Assembly (NCBI RefSeq): GCF_004365175.1
Contig: NZ_SOCE01000001.1
Span: forward strand, 4,347,403-4,411,402
Direction of reading: 5' to 3'
Source of the DNA: Kribbella voronezhensis
Lineage (GTDB): Bacteria; Actinomycetota; Actinomycetes; Propionibacteriales; Kribbellaceae
DNA length: 64,000 nucleotides
The notes under the pieces are model-generated. The model ran no database searches, was not told the origin of the DNA, and saw only the letters and a list, made by a program, of their open reading frames with translations. The translations under genes were made by a program, and so were the position numbers. Within the stretch, counting starts at the first letter, position 1, and each line of letters opens with the position of its first letter. This document shows positions 1 through 8,186 of the stretch, one piece after another.

Positions 1-2
1 AA

Positions 3-470
3 GCCGGCGGCGAGGTGCGGACGGTCGCCGAGTGGGCCGAAGCGCGCGGCGAGGTCCAGCAACGCGGAAACACCGGCATCTTCGCCGTCCTGATGGGCCT
101 GGCCGGTGTCTACGCGGCCGTCGCGGTCGTCAACGCCGTGGTAATGGCCGCAGCGGACCGCCGCCGCGAGTTCGCCCTGACGCGGATGGCGGGCCTCACC
201 CGCGCCCAGGTCGTCACCGTCGCTCTGGTCGAATCCCTGACCGTGGTGGTGATCGGTGTCCTCCTCGGCTGCCTGGTCGCAGCCGCAGCGCTTGCGGGAG
301 TCGCCGCCGGTACCGCGAACACCTACGGCGTCGTCGTCCTTGCAATCCCTTGGCGACTACTCGGCCTGATCCTCGGCGGCGCCCTCCTGGTGGTCGGCGG
401 CACCGCCGCGGCAACAGCCTGGACCGTCACCCGCCACCAACCGGTCTCGCTGCTGGGCGGTCGGGACTAG
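3..470 (+). CDS. FtsX-like ABC transporter permease, C-terminal part
   Basis: C-terminal ~155 residues of an integral-membrane permease of the FtsX/MacB kind; the frame is open to the left edge, so the gene begins outside the window. Three hydrophobic segments are visible (about residues 20-45, 70-97 and 105-135 of the visible part). Between the first two lies a basic loop, RRREFALTRMAGLTRAQV, which resembles the conserved cytoplasmic stretch of FtsX permeases. Such proteins pair with an ATPase, which would be expected upstream and out of view. The gene faces a convergent DUF2867 gene only 8 bp away. The family assignment rests on topology and this loop; the substrate cannot be told. Confidence 0.8.
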   Translation, partial: AGGEVRTVAEWAEARGEVQQRGNTGIFAVLMGLAGVYAAVAVVNAVVMAAADRRREFALTRMAGLTRAQVVTVALVESLTVVVIGVLLGCLVAAAALAGVAAGTANTYGVVVLAIPWRLLGLILGGALLVVGGTAAATAWTVTRHQPVSLLGGRD

Positions 471-478
471 CTCGCGTA

Positions 479-979
479 TCAGCGGTAGGTCTTCAGGCCC
501 GAGCGGATCATGCTGTGCAGGACGAGGTGATGGAACGGCTCGATCGCGGCGTAGTAGAAGCGTCCGGCCGGGCGGAGGAAGTGGACGATCGTGACGACCT
601 TGAACTCGCGCGTGGGAGAGGTGTTGTCGGTGATGAAGGCGAGGTAGCCGATCAGATGGTTGTCGGTCACCTTGAGGAGCAGGTAGTGGTCCTCCTCGCC
701 CCGCACCACTTCGAAGAACGCTGCTCGATCTCCGGGCGTGAAGCTGATTGTCTCCGGCCGGACCCGTGGCCGCGACGGGACGCCGGCCGTCTGCAGTCTC
801 AGTGCCTTGGCGAGGACGAACCGGGCAGCGAACAACGCCTTGATCCACCACGGCGAAGGACCGAGCGATCCGGCCACGAACTCGCGCAGGGTCACGGTGC
901 CGGTCGCGGTCTTCAGGTCGACGACGTCGGCGGTGGGTAGGAGATCGGCCAGTTCGGGCAGATCGGTACGGACGGTCAT
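479..979 (-). CDS. DUF2867 family protein
   Basis: A 166-residue protein resembling the DUF2867 family, which often occurs as a stand-alone domain or fused to NAD-binding epimerase-like proteins; its biochemical role is unknown. No signal peptide or clear membrane helix is seen; the segment around FLRPAGRFYYAAIEPFHHLV near the C-terminus is typical of the family. It lies 9 bp downstream of the tetR-type gene on the same strand, so the two form one operon and this protein is probably the regulator's target. The ATG start has an AGGAGG-like site a few bases upstream. Family recognition is from memory of the conserved pattern. Confidence 0.75.
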   Translation of the reverse strand: MTVRTDLPELADLLPTADVVDLKTATGTVTLREFVAGSLGPSPWWIKALFAARFVLAKALRLQTAGVPSRPRVRPETISFTPGDRAAFFEVVRGEEDHYLLLKVTDNHLIGYLAFITDNTSPTREFKVVTIVHFLRPAGRFYYAAIEPFHHLVLHSMIRSGLKTYR

Positions 980-988
980 GCGGGCCTC

Positions 989-1540
989 CTAAAGCAGCGA
1001 CTTGCCGGTGGCCAGTCGCAAGGTGTCGGCGTACAGCGCGCGGAGCCGGTCGGACGAGAGCGGCGGCAGCACCTGCTCGGCGCCGATGAGGATCAGATAC
1101 AGCAACTCGGCGAGCTGGTCCGGACCGATCAGGCTGCTCTCCAGACCACGGCAAAGCTTCTGCAGGTACTGCGTGCGCGTCCGATCCACGCGCTCCTGCG
1201 CCTGCCGCGCCTCACCGTCCTGCAACGCCCAGGCCCGGACCGCGATCTCCAGTTTGGAGTCCTCCGGCCCGGCCAGGACGAGCTCCATCAGCCGGACCAG
1301 TTTCACCTCGGCGGTCGCCTCCGGATCCTCTTCCACGGTGTCGATCAGCCGGGTCGTGAAGAGTGCCTCGAAGTGCTCGAGCAGCGCCGTCCGGAACCCG
1401 CCGACGCCGTGGAAATGGTGATAGTACGAGCCTTTGCTCAGGCCGAGCTCGGTGGTCAGCCGGTCGATGGTCACCGCCGGCGCCCCCTCGTCGGCAAGCA
1501 GCCGGAGCCCGGCGTTCAACCAGTCCACCTTCGTCGCCAT
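989..1540 (-). CDS. TetR family transcriptional regulator
   Basis: A 183-residue one-component repressor. The N-terminal helix-turn-helix is clear (about residues 18-45: APAVTIDRLTTELGLSKGSY followed by YYHF), and the C-terminal two thirds are the helical ligand-binding/dimerisation domain. Two earlier in-frame ATGs exist (1552 and 1588). I prefer 1540 (MATKVDW) because a perfect inverted repeat that looks like the operator lies at 1554-1571 and would otherwise sit inside the coding region. It is co-transcribed with the DUF2867 gene (9-bp gap), suggesting autoregulation of a two-gene operon. The ligand is unknown. Confidence 0.9.
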   Translation of the reverse strand: MATKVDWLNAGLRLLADEGAPAVTIDRLTTELGLSKGSYYHHFHGVGGFRTALLEHFEALFTTRLIDTVEEDPEATAEVKLVRLMELVLAGPEDSKLEIAVRAWALQDGEARQAQERVDRTRTQYLQKLCRGLESSLIGPDQLAELLYLILIGAEQVLPPLSSDRLRALYADTLRLATGKSLL

Positions 1541-1553
1541 GCCGCTGAACATA

Positions 1554-1571
1554 CCATACCGTTTGGTATGG
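1554..1571. promoter_or_regulatory. Probable TetR operator
   Basis: Perfect inverted repeat CCATACC-GTTT-GGTATGG (7-bp arms, 4-bp spacer), 13 bp upstream of the preferred tetR start. The position and symmetry fit autorepression by the TetR protein; binding is inferred. Confidence 0.65.
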
Positions 1572-1595
1572 GCGAATCGCCATGCCATTAGTACT

Positions 1596-1620
1596 CGCCT
1601 GAACCGCGGGGGCTCAGGCG
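1596..1620 (-). terminator. Hairpin downstream of the GH116 gene
   Basis: CGCCTGA / TCAGGCG arms with an 11-nt interior that can add two more G-C pairs. It sits between the end of the GH116 gene and the tetR operator, without a U-tract, as is common in high-GC actinobacteria. Confidence 0.5.
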
Positions 1621-1678
1621 CCGCGCTGCGGAAGAGAAGCCTCGGGAGATGGGTACTGAATGGCCTGGCGGTTCGGCC

Positions 1679-4123
1679 CTAGAGCCCGATGGTGTCCCCC
1701 GCGCCATAACTGCTCCGGTTGAACGAGATCGGCGGCCGGCCGGGGAGGTGGAGCTCGGTGAGGTGGAGGGTGCCTTCGCGGACCTGGAGTTCGGTGTCGG
1801 TGAGGATGCCGAAGGCGTTGCCCGTGGACCAGAAGTGGTTCGTCGACGGATAGCGCGGGTCGAAGCGCATCACACCGGAGCGGCCGTCGTAGTCGAAGCC
1901 GGTGAGGGCCACGACCGCGCCCCAACTCGCCATCGCGCGGGCGTAGTGGTGTCCGCACTCGGCCTCGTCGAACGGGTTGCGCCGCTCACCGTCGTACCGG
2001 GCTCTGATGTTCGAGATCACCTCGAGTCCCTCGTCGACCAGGCCTTCGGAGATCAGGCCGACGGCGAGGATGTGTTCGAAGCCGGTCATCACCTCGGCGA
2101 AGTACGGGAACGGCCGCTCGGGCCGGTTGCCGCGGGGATAGCTGCACATCAGAACGGCCGACTCGTCACCGAGGACGTAGCTGCGCATGTTGTTGAAGTG
2201 GTCGTGGAAGCCGGTCCGGCCGTTGTGGGCCAGAATGCTGCGCAAGGCCGTTGCTACTAGCAACGGGTCGTGGAGGTGGCCGAGTTGAGCGATGTGGGCC
2301 AGGGCCTGGCCTACCAGCTGGTCGATCAGACAGCCGTCGCCCAACTGGAGTTCGGGTTTCGTCGGATCGGCCGCGCCCATCCGCTCGCGGAGGCCGGGGG
2401 CGACGTCGTCGGCCGAGGCGGGTGGGCGGATCTCGTGCCGGTAGTACGAGCCGTTGAAGAGGTTCTGGTCCATCCAGGCGCTGCCGTACTCGAAGAGCCG
2501 GCGGCACTCGGTCGCGAGTTCGTCCTCGCCGGCGTGTCGTGCCAGCTCCTCGCAGGCGCGCAACGCGGCCAGGTACCACGACTGCATCTGCGGATTCGGC
2601 CCGTAGTACTCGACGTCCATCGTGTTGTGCTGACAGCCTTCCATCACGCCGTCGCGGTCCGCGTCCCAGCCGCCGGGAATCCAGCAGAACTCCAGCGCCC
2701 GCCTCGCCGCGGGCCACAACTCGGCGAGCATCGCGTCGTCACCGCTGAGCCGCCAGTCGCGGTAGAGCTTCACCAGGCAGCCGAGTTGCCCGTCGGCGGC
2801 GGCGACCCGCCAGTCCTGGGCGGCCTCGGCCAGTGGCAGTCCGACGCGGAAGCTCATCAAGCCCTGCTCATCGGTGGCGTGGCCGAACTCGACTTCGCGC
2901 AGTGAGCGGGCGATCTCGCCGAACAGGTACGGCGTGGCCTGCTCGTAGTTCCAGACGTGGGTGCAACTGCCGAAACAGCTGCCGACGTGGTCCGAGCATC
3001 CTTCCCAGCCGAAGAACCGGCCGTCCGGTGTCCGGAAGACGGTCTGCGAGCGCAGGGTGCTCAGGTTGAAGAGGGCGGCTTCCTTCACCGCCGCGGGGAG
3101 ATCGCTGCCTTCGAAGGCGCGTACGAAGGCGAGGGTACGCCGTTCGAGCTCCGGCAACTCCGGCGCGAACTTGGCGACGGCGTCCCACGCATCGGCGTAC
3201 AGGGTGGTGTAGTGGTTGCCGACGACATCGGGTTTCTCCCAGGCACGGCGGTTCGGGAAGTGCCAGCCGAGCAGGAACGTGAATCCCTCGCTCGCGCCCG
3301 CTGCGACGACCCTGGTATCGGCGACGGAGGCGATCGGTGTCGGGGAGGTGCTCTCCCGCTCGTCGAGTTGCCCGTCCGCACTGAAGTCGTCCCAGAAGTC
3401 GAGCAGGCTGTCGCCCCAGGTCCGATCGGTCCACCCCGTACGGCGGCTGACGTCCTGGCCGGCCAGGATCGCCAGCGCGAGCGATCCCCAGCTCTCGGCG
3501 CTGGCGTCGACACCGTTGGTTCGCAGCAGTACGCCGCTCAGCCCGGCGTCGTCGACAGCTGTGTTGTAGTTGCCAGCAGCAACATCATTGGTGCCGTCGC
3601 GGCCGATGAAGTTCTGCAGGCAGCCGGCCACCGAGACGGTCAGCGGCCGGTCGGTCCGGTTGACGACCTCGAGGCGCAGCACCGCGATCGGCCACGAACT
3701 GGCCGCCACGTCGGTCGGCACGAGCGGATTGAATCCTTGCACCTGAACGCCGACCGGGACGTCAGGATCGTGCAGAATCACCTGGCCGAAGGGATAGCTG
3801 GTGGCGAAGGCGGCGCTCCGGAAGCGGGGGAGACCGTGGTTCTGCGCGGCGCTGCCGTGCGCTCCCTCGTACTCGCTCAGATCGAGTGGTCCTTCGGCCG
3901 CGCGGGTGACCACGGTCCCGTCCTCGTCGCAGGTCCGGACGGCGAAGAACGCGGTCTCCGGCCGGAAGCCCTTGGCCGGCCGGTTCCCCACCTCCCAGTC
4001 GCGCAGGTTGCCCCGCCCGCCGAGGCTCACGGTCCCGGTGCCGATTCCGCCCAGCGGCAAGGCGATCCGGCGCAGTTGGTTGCCTGTGTACGACCGCGAC
4101 CCGGGCCAGTCAGCTCTCGTCAT
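1679..4123 (-). CDS. GH116-type (GBA2/DUF608-like) glycosidase
   Basis: An 814-residue cytoplasmic protein with no signal peptide. The N-terminal ~320 residues form the beta-sandwich domain typical of bile-acid beta-glucosidase (GBA2)/GH116 enzymes, opening with GIGTGTVSLGGRGNLRDWEV. The rest is the (alpha/alpha)6 catalytic domain. The segment WEGCSDHVGSCFGSCTHVWN near residue 373 carries a Glu at the expected place of the nucleophile. NTMDVEYYGPNPQMQSWYLA near residue 500 carries the Asp that aligns with the family's acid/base. It likely hydrolyses beta-glucosides or beta-xylosides of internalised sugars; specificity is unknown. A TAGGGT -10 box 8 nt before the ATG and no ribosome binding site suggest a leaderless mRNA. 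Terminators lie on both sides. Confidence 0.85.
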   Translation of the reverse strand: MTRADWPGSRSYTGNQLRRIALPLGGIGTGTVSLGGRGNLRDWEVGNRPAKGFRPETAFFAVRTCDEDGTVVTRAAEGPLDLSEYEGAHGSAAQNHGLPRFRSAAFATSYPFGQVILHDPDVPVGVQVQGFNPLVPTDVAASSWPIAVLRLEVVNRTDRPLTVSVAGCLQNFIGRDGTNDVAAGNYNTAVDDAGLSGVLLRTNGVDASAESWGSLALAILAGQDVSRRTGWTDRTWGDSLLDFWDDFSADGQLDERESTSPTPIASVADTRVVAAGASEGFTFLLGWHFPNRRAWEKPDVVGNHYTTLYADAWDAVAKFAPELPELERRTLAFVRAFEGSDLPAAVKEAALFNLSTLRSQTVFRTPDGRFFGWEGCSDHVGSCFGSCTHVWNYEQATPYLFGEIARSLREVEFGHATDEQGLMSFRVGLPLAEAAQDWRVAAADGQLGCLVKLYRDWRLSGDDAMLAELWPAARRALEFCWIPGGWDADRDGVMEGCQHNTMDVEYYGPNPQMQSWYLAALRACEELARHAGEDELATECRRLFEYGSAWMDQNLFNGSYYRHEIRPPASADDVAPGLRERMGAADPTKPELQLGDGCLIDQLVGQALAHIAQLGHLHDPLLVATALRSILAHNGRTGFHDHFNNMRSYVLGDESAVLMCSYPRGNRPERPFPYFAEVMTGFEHILAVGLISEGLVDEGLEVISNIRARYDGERRNPFDEAECGHHYARAMASWGAVVALTGFDYDGRSGVMRFDPRYPSTNHFWSTGNAFGILTDTELQVREGTLHLTELHLPGRPPISFNRSSYGAGDTIGL

Positions 4124-4145
4124 ACCGGTTGACCCTACCGGCTGT

Positions 4146-4179
4146 CCGATCGCTGGGAAATCGATCTCCCAGCGATCGG
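4146..4179 (-). terminator. Terminator of the marR-MFS operon
   Basis: Perfect 13-bp inverted repeat, CCGATCGCTGGGA / TCCCAGCGATCGG, with an 8-nt loop, located 12 bp past the stop of the MFS gene and just upstream of the GH116 promoter. Confidence 0.8.
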
Positions 4180-4191
4180 TTAGACCACTTC

Positions 4192-5406
4192 TCAGGCGTC
4201 GGCGGTGGTGAGCGCCTCGGCTTCCGCCTCGGAGTGGGCGGTCGGCGTACGGAGGTGGGCCAGCGGCTTCCAGCCGGAGGCGAGCACGCCGACCGCGAGC
4301 AGTACGGCGAAAGCGCCCACGTAGAACGGCAGCTGGATGTTGACCTCTTCACCGAGCTTGCCGGCCAGCCACGGGGCGACCGCGCCACCGGAGAAGCGGA
4401 CGAAGCTGTACGCCGCGGAGGCGGTGCCGCGCTCGACCGGTGCGGCAGCCATCACGGCCTCGGTGATGAGGGTGTTGTTCACGCCGAGGAACAGGCCCGC
4501 CACGATCACTCCGACGGCGAGAACCGGACGGTGATGCGCGTAGACCCCCATCACGGCAAGGTCCGCACTGAAGAGCAGTAGCGAGGTCAGTACTACGGGA
4601 ATCGTGCCGAAACGTCGCTGCAACCGGGGAGCCGCGAAGACAGAGGTCAAGGCGAGGCCGATGCCCCAGCCGAAGAAGATCAGCCCGATCTGCCTCGCGG
4701 ACATCGCCAGCGGGAACGGGGTGAACGCGAGCAGGGTGAAGAAGCCGAAGTTGTACAGCAGGGCCGTGACCGCGACGGTGGCCAGCGAACGGTGCTTGAG
4801 CGCCTTGAGCGGCTCGATGATCGACGTACGCCGTGGCGCCGGCGGCGAGGTGGGCAGCAGGAACGCGGTCGCGGCGAGCGCGATCGTCATCAGGACGGCG
4901 ACGCCGAAGAACGGGCCACGCCACGAGATCGTCCCGAGCTCACCGCCGACCAGCGGCCCGGCCGCGATGCCGACGCCGAGCGCCGCCTCGTACAGGATGA
5001 TCGCCTGCGCGACGGAGCCGCTGGCGGAGTTGACGATGGTCGCCAGCGCGGTCGCGATGAAGAGGGCGTTGCCGAGACCCCAGCCGGCCCGGAAGGCGAC
5101 GATCATGCCGATCGAGTTGGAGAGACCTGCCAATGCGCTGAACACGACGATGATGGCCAGGCCGATCAACAGCGTGCGCTTGGCGCCGATCCGGCTGGAG
5201 ACCGCGCCGGTGATCAGCATGGCGACGCCGATGACGGCCATGTAGCTGGTGAACAGCAGCGACACCTGCGACGGGCTGGCGTGCAGTTGCTCCGCGATCG
5301 GCTTGAGGATCGGGTCGACCAGGCCGATGCCCATGAACGCGATCACACAGGCGAACGCAACGGCCCAGACCGACTTGGGTTGCTTGAGAAACGAGTTACT
5401 GCTCAC
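4192..5406 (-). CDS. MFS transporter
   Basis: A 404-residue polytopic membrane protein with about 12 hydrophobic segments, in the drug:H+ antiporter-like part of the major facilitator superfamily. The loop between helices 2 and 3 contains GAVSSRIGAKRTLLIGLA, the usual G-x3-D-R-x-G-R-R-type motif A in degenerate form. The N-terminus (MSSNSFLKQPKSVWAVAFAC) enters the membrane directly. It starts with GTG, overlapping the marR stop by four bases (GTGA), so it is translationally coupled to the MarR regulator and is probably the efflux pump that MarR controls. A strong terminator follows. Substrate unknown. Confidence 0.9.
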   Translation of the reverse strand: MSSNSFLKQPKSVWAVAFACVIAFMGIGLVDPILKPIAEQLHASPSQVSLLFTSYMAVIGVAMLITGAVSSRIGAKRTLLIGLAIIVVFSALAGLSNSIGMIVAFRAGWGLGNALFIATALATIVNSASGSVAQAIILYEAALGVGIAAGPLVGGELGTISWRGPFFGVAVLMTIALAATAFLLPTSPPAPRRTSIIEPLKALKHRSLATVAVTALLYNFGFFTLLAFTPFPLAMSARQIGLIFFGWGIGLALTSVFAAPRLQRRFGTIPVVLTSLLLFSADLAVMGVYAHHRPVLAVGVIVAGLFLGVNNTLITEAVMAAAPVERGTASAAYSFVRFSGGAVAPWLAGKLGEEVNIQLPFYVGAFAVLLAVGVLASGWKPLAHLRTPTAHSEAEAEALTTADA

Positions 5407-5861
5407 CGGGGCGTCTCCTCCAGAGGTTCGAGGGTGAGGATCGAGCGCATGACGGTGACCGCGGCCTGCAGGGTGGCGACGTCGGTGGCGGGGAGTTGGC
5501 TGAGGCGGGCGGCGACGGCCGCGCCGGCTTCGTGCCGCGCTTGGTCGAGTTCGGCGCGACCGGCGTCGGTGAGGCTGATCAGGCTGGCCCGGGAGTCGGC
5601 CGGGTCGGGCTCGCGCCGGACCCAGCCGTTCTCCTCCTGGCGCTGGACCAGGTTCGACATGGTCGGCTGGGAACAGCGGTCGGCCTTCGCCAGGTCGCTG
5701 ATCCGCGTCGGCCCGAGCTCGTCGAGCCGCCCCATCAGCCGCATCGCGGCGTGCGGCAGCGAGCTCACATCCCGACTCGCCAACCGCGTCAACCGCGCCG
5801 CGGCCACCACCACGTCGACACCGAGCTTCGAAAGATCAGTAGCGATCACGTCAGACAACAA
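5403..5861 (-). CDS. MarR family transcriptional regulator
   Basis: A 152-residue winged-helix regulator. The recognition region is LAKADRCSQPTMSNLVQRQE (about residues 58-77), followed by the wing WVRREPDPADSRASL with the DxR motif of MarR proteins. The start is TTG at 5861, or possibly GTG at 5849 (VIATDL). It overlaps the downstream MFS gene by GTGA, giving a regulator-pump operon. A short inverted repeat, CATAG-N5-CTATG, lies 2-16 bp upstream of the start and also covers the stop codon of the preceding gene, so it is a candidate operator for autoregulation. Confidence 0.9.
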   Translation of the reverse strand: MLSDVIATDLSKLGVDVVVAAARLTRLASRDVSSLPHAAMRLMGRLDELGPTRISDLAKADRCSQPTMSNLVQRQEENGWVRREPDPADSRASLISLTDAGRAELDQARHEAGAAVAARLSQLPATDVATLQAAVTVMRSILTLEPLEETPR

Positions 5862-5863
5862 TA

Positions 5864-5878
5864 CATAGGAAAGCTATG
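5864..5878. promoter_or_regulatory. Candidate MarR operator
   Basis: CATAG-GAAAG-CTATG inverted repeat directly before the marR start and overlapping the TAG of the upstream hypothetical gene. Symmetry and place suggest a MarR site; the short arms keep this tentative. Confidence 0.4.
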
Positions 5879-6437
5879 CTTCTCCACCCTTCGCGCCGTG
5901 AACCGGATCACCTGTAGCCGTCCGGAACCAGGAGACGGGGATCGGACCGCGGTGAAGGACGTGCGGGATGTCGCGCCAGGGAAACAGCGGCTCGGTGGGA
6001 GTGAGCCGCCGAAGACGGGCGAGAGCCTCAGGAGGCGGAGTGGCGAGAGCGGCGACTGCGTCGGCGGTGTACGGCAGATAGTCCTCGGCCGGCTGCGCGC
6101 GGTGGTGCGGGTCGTGGCGTTTGAGCAGGATGCAGGTCTTGTCCGGATCGAGGAGATCGGCGTCGAGAGTCCAGTAGCTCGGCCCGGACTTGATCCGGCC
6201 CGACTCCGCGAGCGCGTCGAAGATGACAGTGGGATGGACCGGTGAGAAGAAGAGCACGTCGGACCAGCGGCAGCCGAGTGGATGGACCGGGATGTCCATG
6301 ACGTGCGGATAGTCGGCGTACTTCGCGGCCTCGCGCTGGTAGAGCTCCGGGTACCGGTCGCGGATGCTGCTCAGCGGCAGAATCTGATCGCCGTGCAGAT
6401 CGCGGACCGCTGCTTTGTAGAGAAGAAGTGTGAGCAT
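5874..6437 (-). CDS. Conserved hypothetical protein
   Basis: A 187-residue soluble protein of a kind I have seen only as hypothetical in actinobacteria; no function can be assigned. Recognisable features are MLTLLLYKAAVRDLHGDQIL at the start, an aromatic/proline-rich centre (DVLFFSPVHPTVIFDAL) and a Pro-rich C-terminal half with HDPHH and FPWRDIPHV. No signal peptide or membrane segments are seen. It is only 12 bp upstream of marR, so read-through into the marR-MFS operon is possible. Its 5' leader is unusual: the Shine-Dalgarno sequence GGAGG lies in the 3' arm of a perfect 10-bp hairpin that is followed by five T residues and then the ATG (see the separate entry), pointing to conditional expression. 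Confidence 0.75.
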   Translation of the reverse strand: MLTLLLYKAAVRDLHGDQILPLSSIRDRYPELYQREAAKYADYPHVMDIPVHPLGCRWSDVLFFSPVHPTVIFDALAESGRIKSGPSYWTLDADLLDPDKTCILLKRHDPHHRAQPAEDYLPYTADAVAALATPPPEALARLRRLTPTEPLFPWRDIPHVLHRGPIPVSWFRTATGDPVHGAKGGEA

Positions 6438-6443
6438 AGAAAA

Positions 6444-6476
6444 AGCCTCCGAGGGCAGGCTGGCTGCTCGGAGGCT
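6444..6476 (-). promoter_or_regulatory. Hairpin that sequesters the ribosome binding site, terminator-like
   Basis: On the minus strand AGCCTCCGAG and CTCGGAGGCT (perfect 10-bp arms, 13-nt loop) are followed by TTTTTCT and the ATG at 6437. The 3' arm contains GGAGG, the only Shine-Dalgarno sequence of the gene. A TAGAAT box (6485-6490) could start the RNA just at the hairpin. A 15-codon reading frame (6530-6483), overlapping the start of the divergent gene, precedes it. The structure fits either an attenuator or a translational switch; the mechanism is inferred. Confidence 0.6.
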
Positions 6477-6528
6477 CTGTTCTCATTCTATCGGCGGCCT
6501 GGGGTCAGCCGGGGTTACCATCCGCCGC

Positions 6529-6900
6529 ATGGGTGTTCTTGGAACTGCCGTGGCGGTGGCCGATGTCTCGTTTGCGCGGGTGGTGCCGTTCCTCACCGCC
6601 GAGCGGGCTGCGGTCGTTCTTGGCGTTGATCAGGCGAATCCGGCGGGGGTCGTGGTCGAGGCGGATCCTGGTCATCGCACGGTGGGGATGCACGGGCAGT
6701 ACTGGTATCGCGGTGACTACAGCTTCGCCGAGCATCCTGGCGGCACCCTGGTTACCTACCGGATCACCAATATCTCCGGTCAGCCGGACGCTCTCATCAA
6801 GGTCTGGCAGCGGAAGGTGCTGCGGCGCCAGCAGCAGGACGTGGAAGCGTTCGCGGCTGCTCTGCCGGAGCCGAATCAGCTCGGGTGGTCGGTGAGGTGA
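6529..6900 (+). CDS. Small SRPBCC-like hypothetical protein
   Basis: A 123-residue protein. Alternating hydrophobic strands, WYRGDYSFAEHPGGTLVTYR and a C-terminal amphipathic helix (WQRKVLRRQQQDVEAFAAAL) resemble the helix-grip SRPBCC/polyketide-cyclase fold. No catalytic residues can be named. The ATG at 6529 is preferred; longer in-frame extensions would run over the divergent hairpin leader. Its last 25 bp overlap the 3' end of the convergent glycosyltransferase gene. It is divergent from the hypothetical gene at 5874-6437, with 91 bp between the start codons. Confidence 0.65.
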   Translation: MGVLGTAVAVADVSFARVVPFLTAERAAVVLGVDQANPAGVVVEADPGHRTVGMHGQYWYRGDYSFAEHPGGTLVTYRITNISGQPDALIKVWQRKVLRRQQQDVEAFAAALPEPNQLGWSVR

Positions 6901-8141
6901 GCGATGTGCTGGGCGGCCTGTGATGGGCCGTCGACGGCGGCGTACAGCTTCTGGAGGCGCTCCGCGGCGCGCTGGTGAGCGGGGTTGTCGAGCATCGCGG
7001 TGGCGATGGGAGCGAGACGGTCGAGGTCTGAGGGAGCCACATGGCGGGCGGCGTCGAGGCGTTCGAGGAGGGCGATGTTGAGGTCCTGCTCGATGTGGAG
7101 CGGGATGCCGAGGAGGGGGGTGCCCGAGGCCGTCGCGGTTTGGGTGCTGCCTTGGCCGCCGGTGGTGATCGCGAGATCGACCTGTGGCATCACCAGGTGG
7201 CTGGGGAGAACGCCCTCGACCATGATGCGGTCGGTGGCGAGATCGGTCAGGTCGTGGATCGTGCCGGCGACCAGGATGCGTACGTCGAGGCGGCCGAGCG
7301 CTTCGACCGCGGCCCGCACCAACTTGGGTGGCGTCGATGTCATAGCGACGTAGACGACTGGCCCCGGGCGGCCGAGGAACTTCTGGACCCGCCCCGGCAG
7401 AGGGAGATCGAGGTGAGCGAAGAGAGGACCGACGGCGGCGAGCCGTGAGCTCGGGCGGTAGCCGCGACCGGGTCGCCATGACGCCAGCTCGGCGGCCGAG
7501 ATCCCAAGTATTTCAGGGATCTCGGGCACCAGCGAGAGATCGCCGAGCAGCAAGGCCGCGAGGCTCGGCACCTGCTCGACGCCGAGCGACGCGGCGACGC
7601 GGTTGAAGCCGCCGCAGTACGCCGTGGTGCGGTTCATCGTGCGGTTGACGAAGAACCGGCTGAGCCAGTCCGGTGCGCGCCTCAGTCGTGGATCGACCGG
7701 CGAACTCGGTGCCGGCAGCAACCTTCGCTCGAAGGCCGGCGGGACGAAGCTTCCGGCGTGCTCGGTGACGAGTTGTACGCCGGCCAGCCGGGAGGACAGC
7801 AGCGTGGTCAAGGTGAAGCCGGTGACGGCGACGGTGATCCCGTGCTTGCGGAAGTACTCAGCTTCCGCTTGGGCATAAGCACGGATCTCGGTGTCGTCGT
7901 ACATGCTCTGTCGCGGGTCGCCCTGCCCCATCGCCGAGGCCACGAAAGCGGCCGATCGGGCGGCCGACAGACCAGGCCCGAGTACGTCGTACGCGACGCC
8001 GGCCCGGGTGAGCAGGCGCTCGTGGGGACCGCCGTGGGTGGCGACGTGGACCGGAACGCCGAGCTCGGTGAGGGCGCGATGGAGCTCCAGCATCCGGGAC
8101 GTCTCGGACAGGTAGGCGCAGTGCGGCAGTAGGCAGATCAC
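6876..8141 (-). CDS. GT1-family (MGT/UGT-like) glycosyltransferase
   Basis: A 421-residue GT-B fold enzyme of the macrolide/UDP-glucuronosyl type. It begins ICLLPHCAYLSETSRMLELH and contains PVVYVAMTSTPPKLVRAAVE at the start of the C-terminal domain. The donor-binding region near residue 330 is TTGGQGSTQTATASGTPLL, followed by GIPLHIEQDLN, the counterpart of the family's G-x-P-x4-P-x2-x-DQ signature. It may glycosylate, and so inactivate, a small molecule such as a macrolide. The GTG start at 8141 has a strong GGGGAGG site 9 nt upstream; longer starts would cross the operator and the divergent marR. Control by that MarR is likely because the palindrome lies between the two genes. Confidence 0.85.
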   Translation of the reverse strand: MICLLPHCAYLSETSRMLELHRALTELGVPVHVATHGGPHERLLTRAGVAYDVLGPGLSAARSAAFVASAMGQGDPRQSMYDDTEIRAYAQAEAEYFRKHGITVAVTGFTLTTLLSSRLAGVQLVTEHAGSFVPPAFERRLLPAPSSPVDPRLRRAPDWLSRFFVNRTMNRTTAYCGGFNRVAASLGVEQVPSLAALLLGDLSLVPEIPEILGISAAELASWRPGRGYRPSSRLAAVGPLFAHLDLPLPGRVQKFLGRPGPVVYVAMTSTPPKLVRAAVEALGRLDVRILVAGTIHDLTDLATDRIMVEGVLPSHLVMPQVDLAITTGGQGSTQTATASGTPLLGIPLHIEQDLNIALLERLDAARHVAPSDLDRLAPIATAMLDNPAHQRAAERLQKLYAAVDGPSQAAQHIAHLTDHPS

Positions 8142-8166
8142 GGGTGGTTGCCTCCCCTCGGACGAT

Positions 8167-8186
8167 ATAGGTAATATATTGCCTAT
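8167..8186. promoter_or_regulatory. MarR operator overlapping -10 box and start codon
   Basis: Twenty-base palindrome with arms ATAGG/CCTAT around AATATATT; 9 of 10 base pairs match. It contains a TAATAT -10 box (8172-8177), with TTGCCT 18 bp upstream, and ends on the ATG of marR (8185). Binding would block both marR and the divergent glycosyltransferase. Confidence 0.75.
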
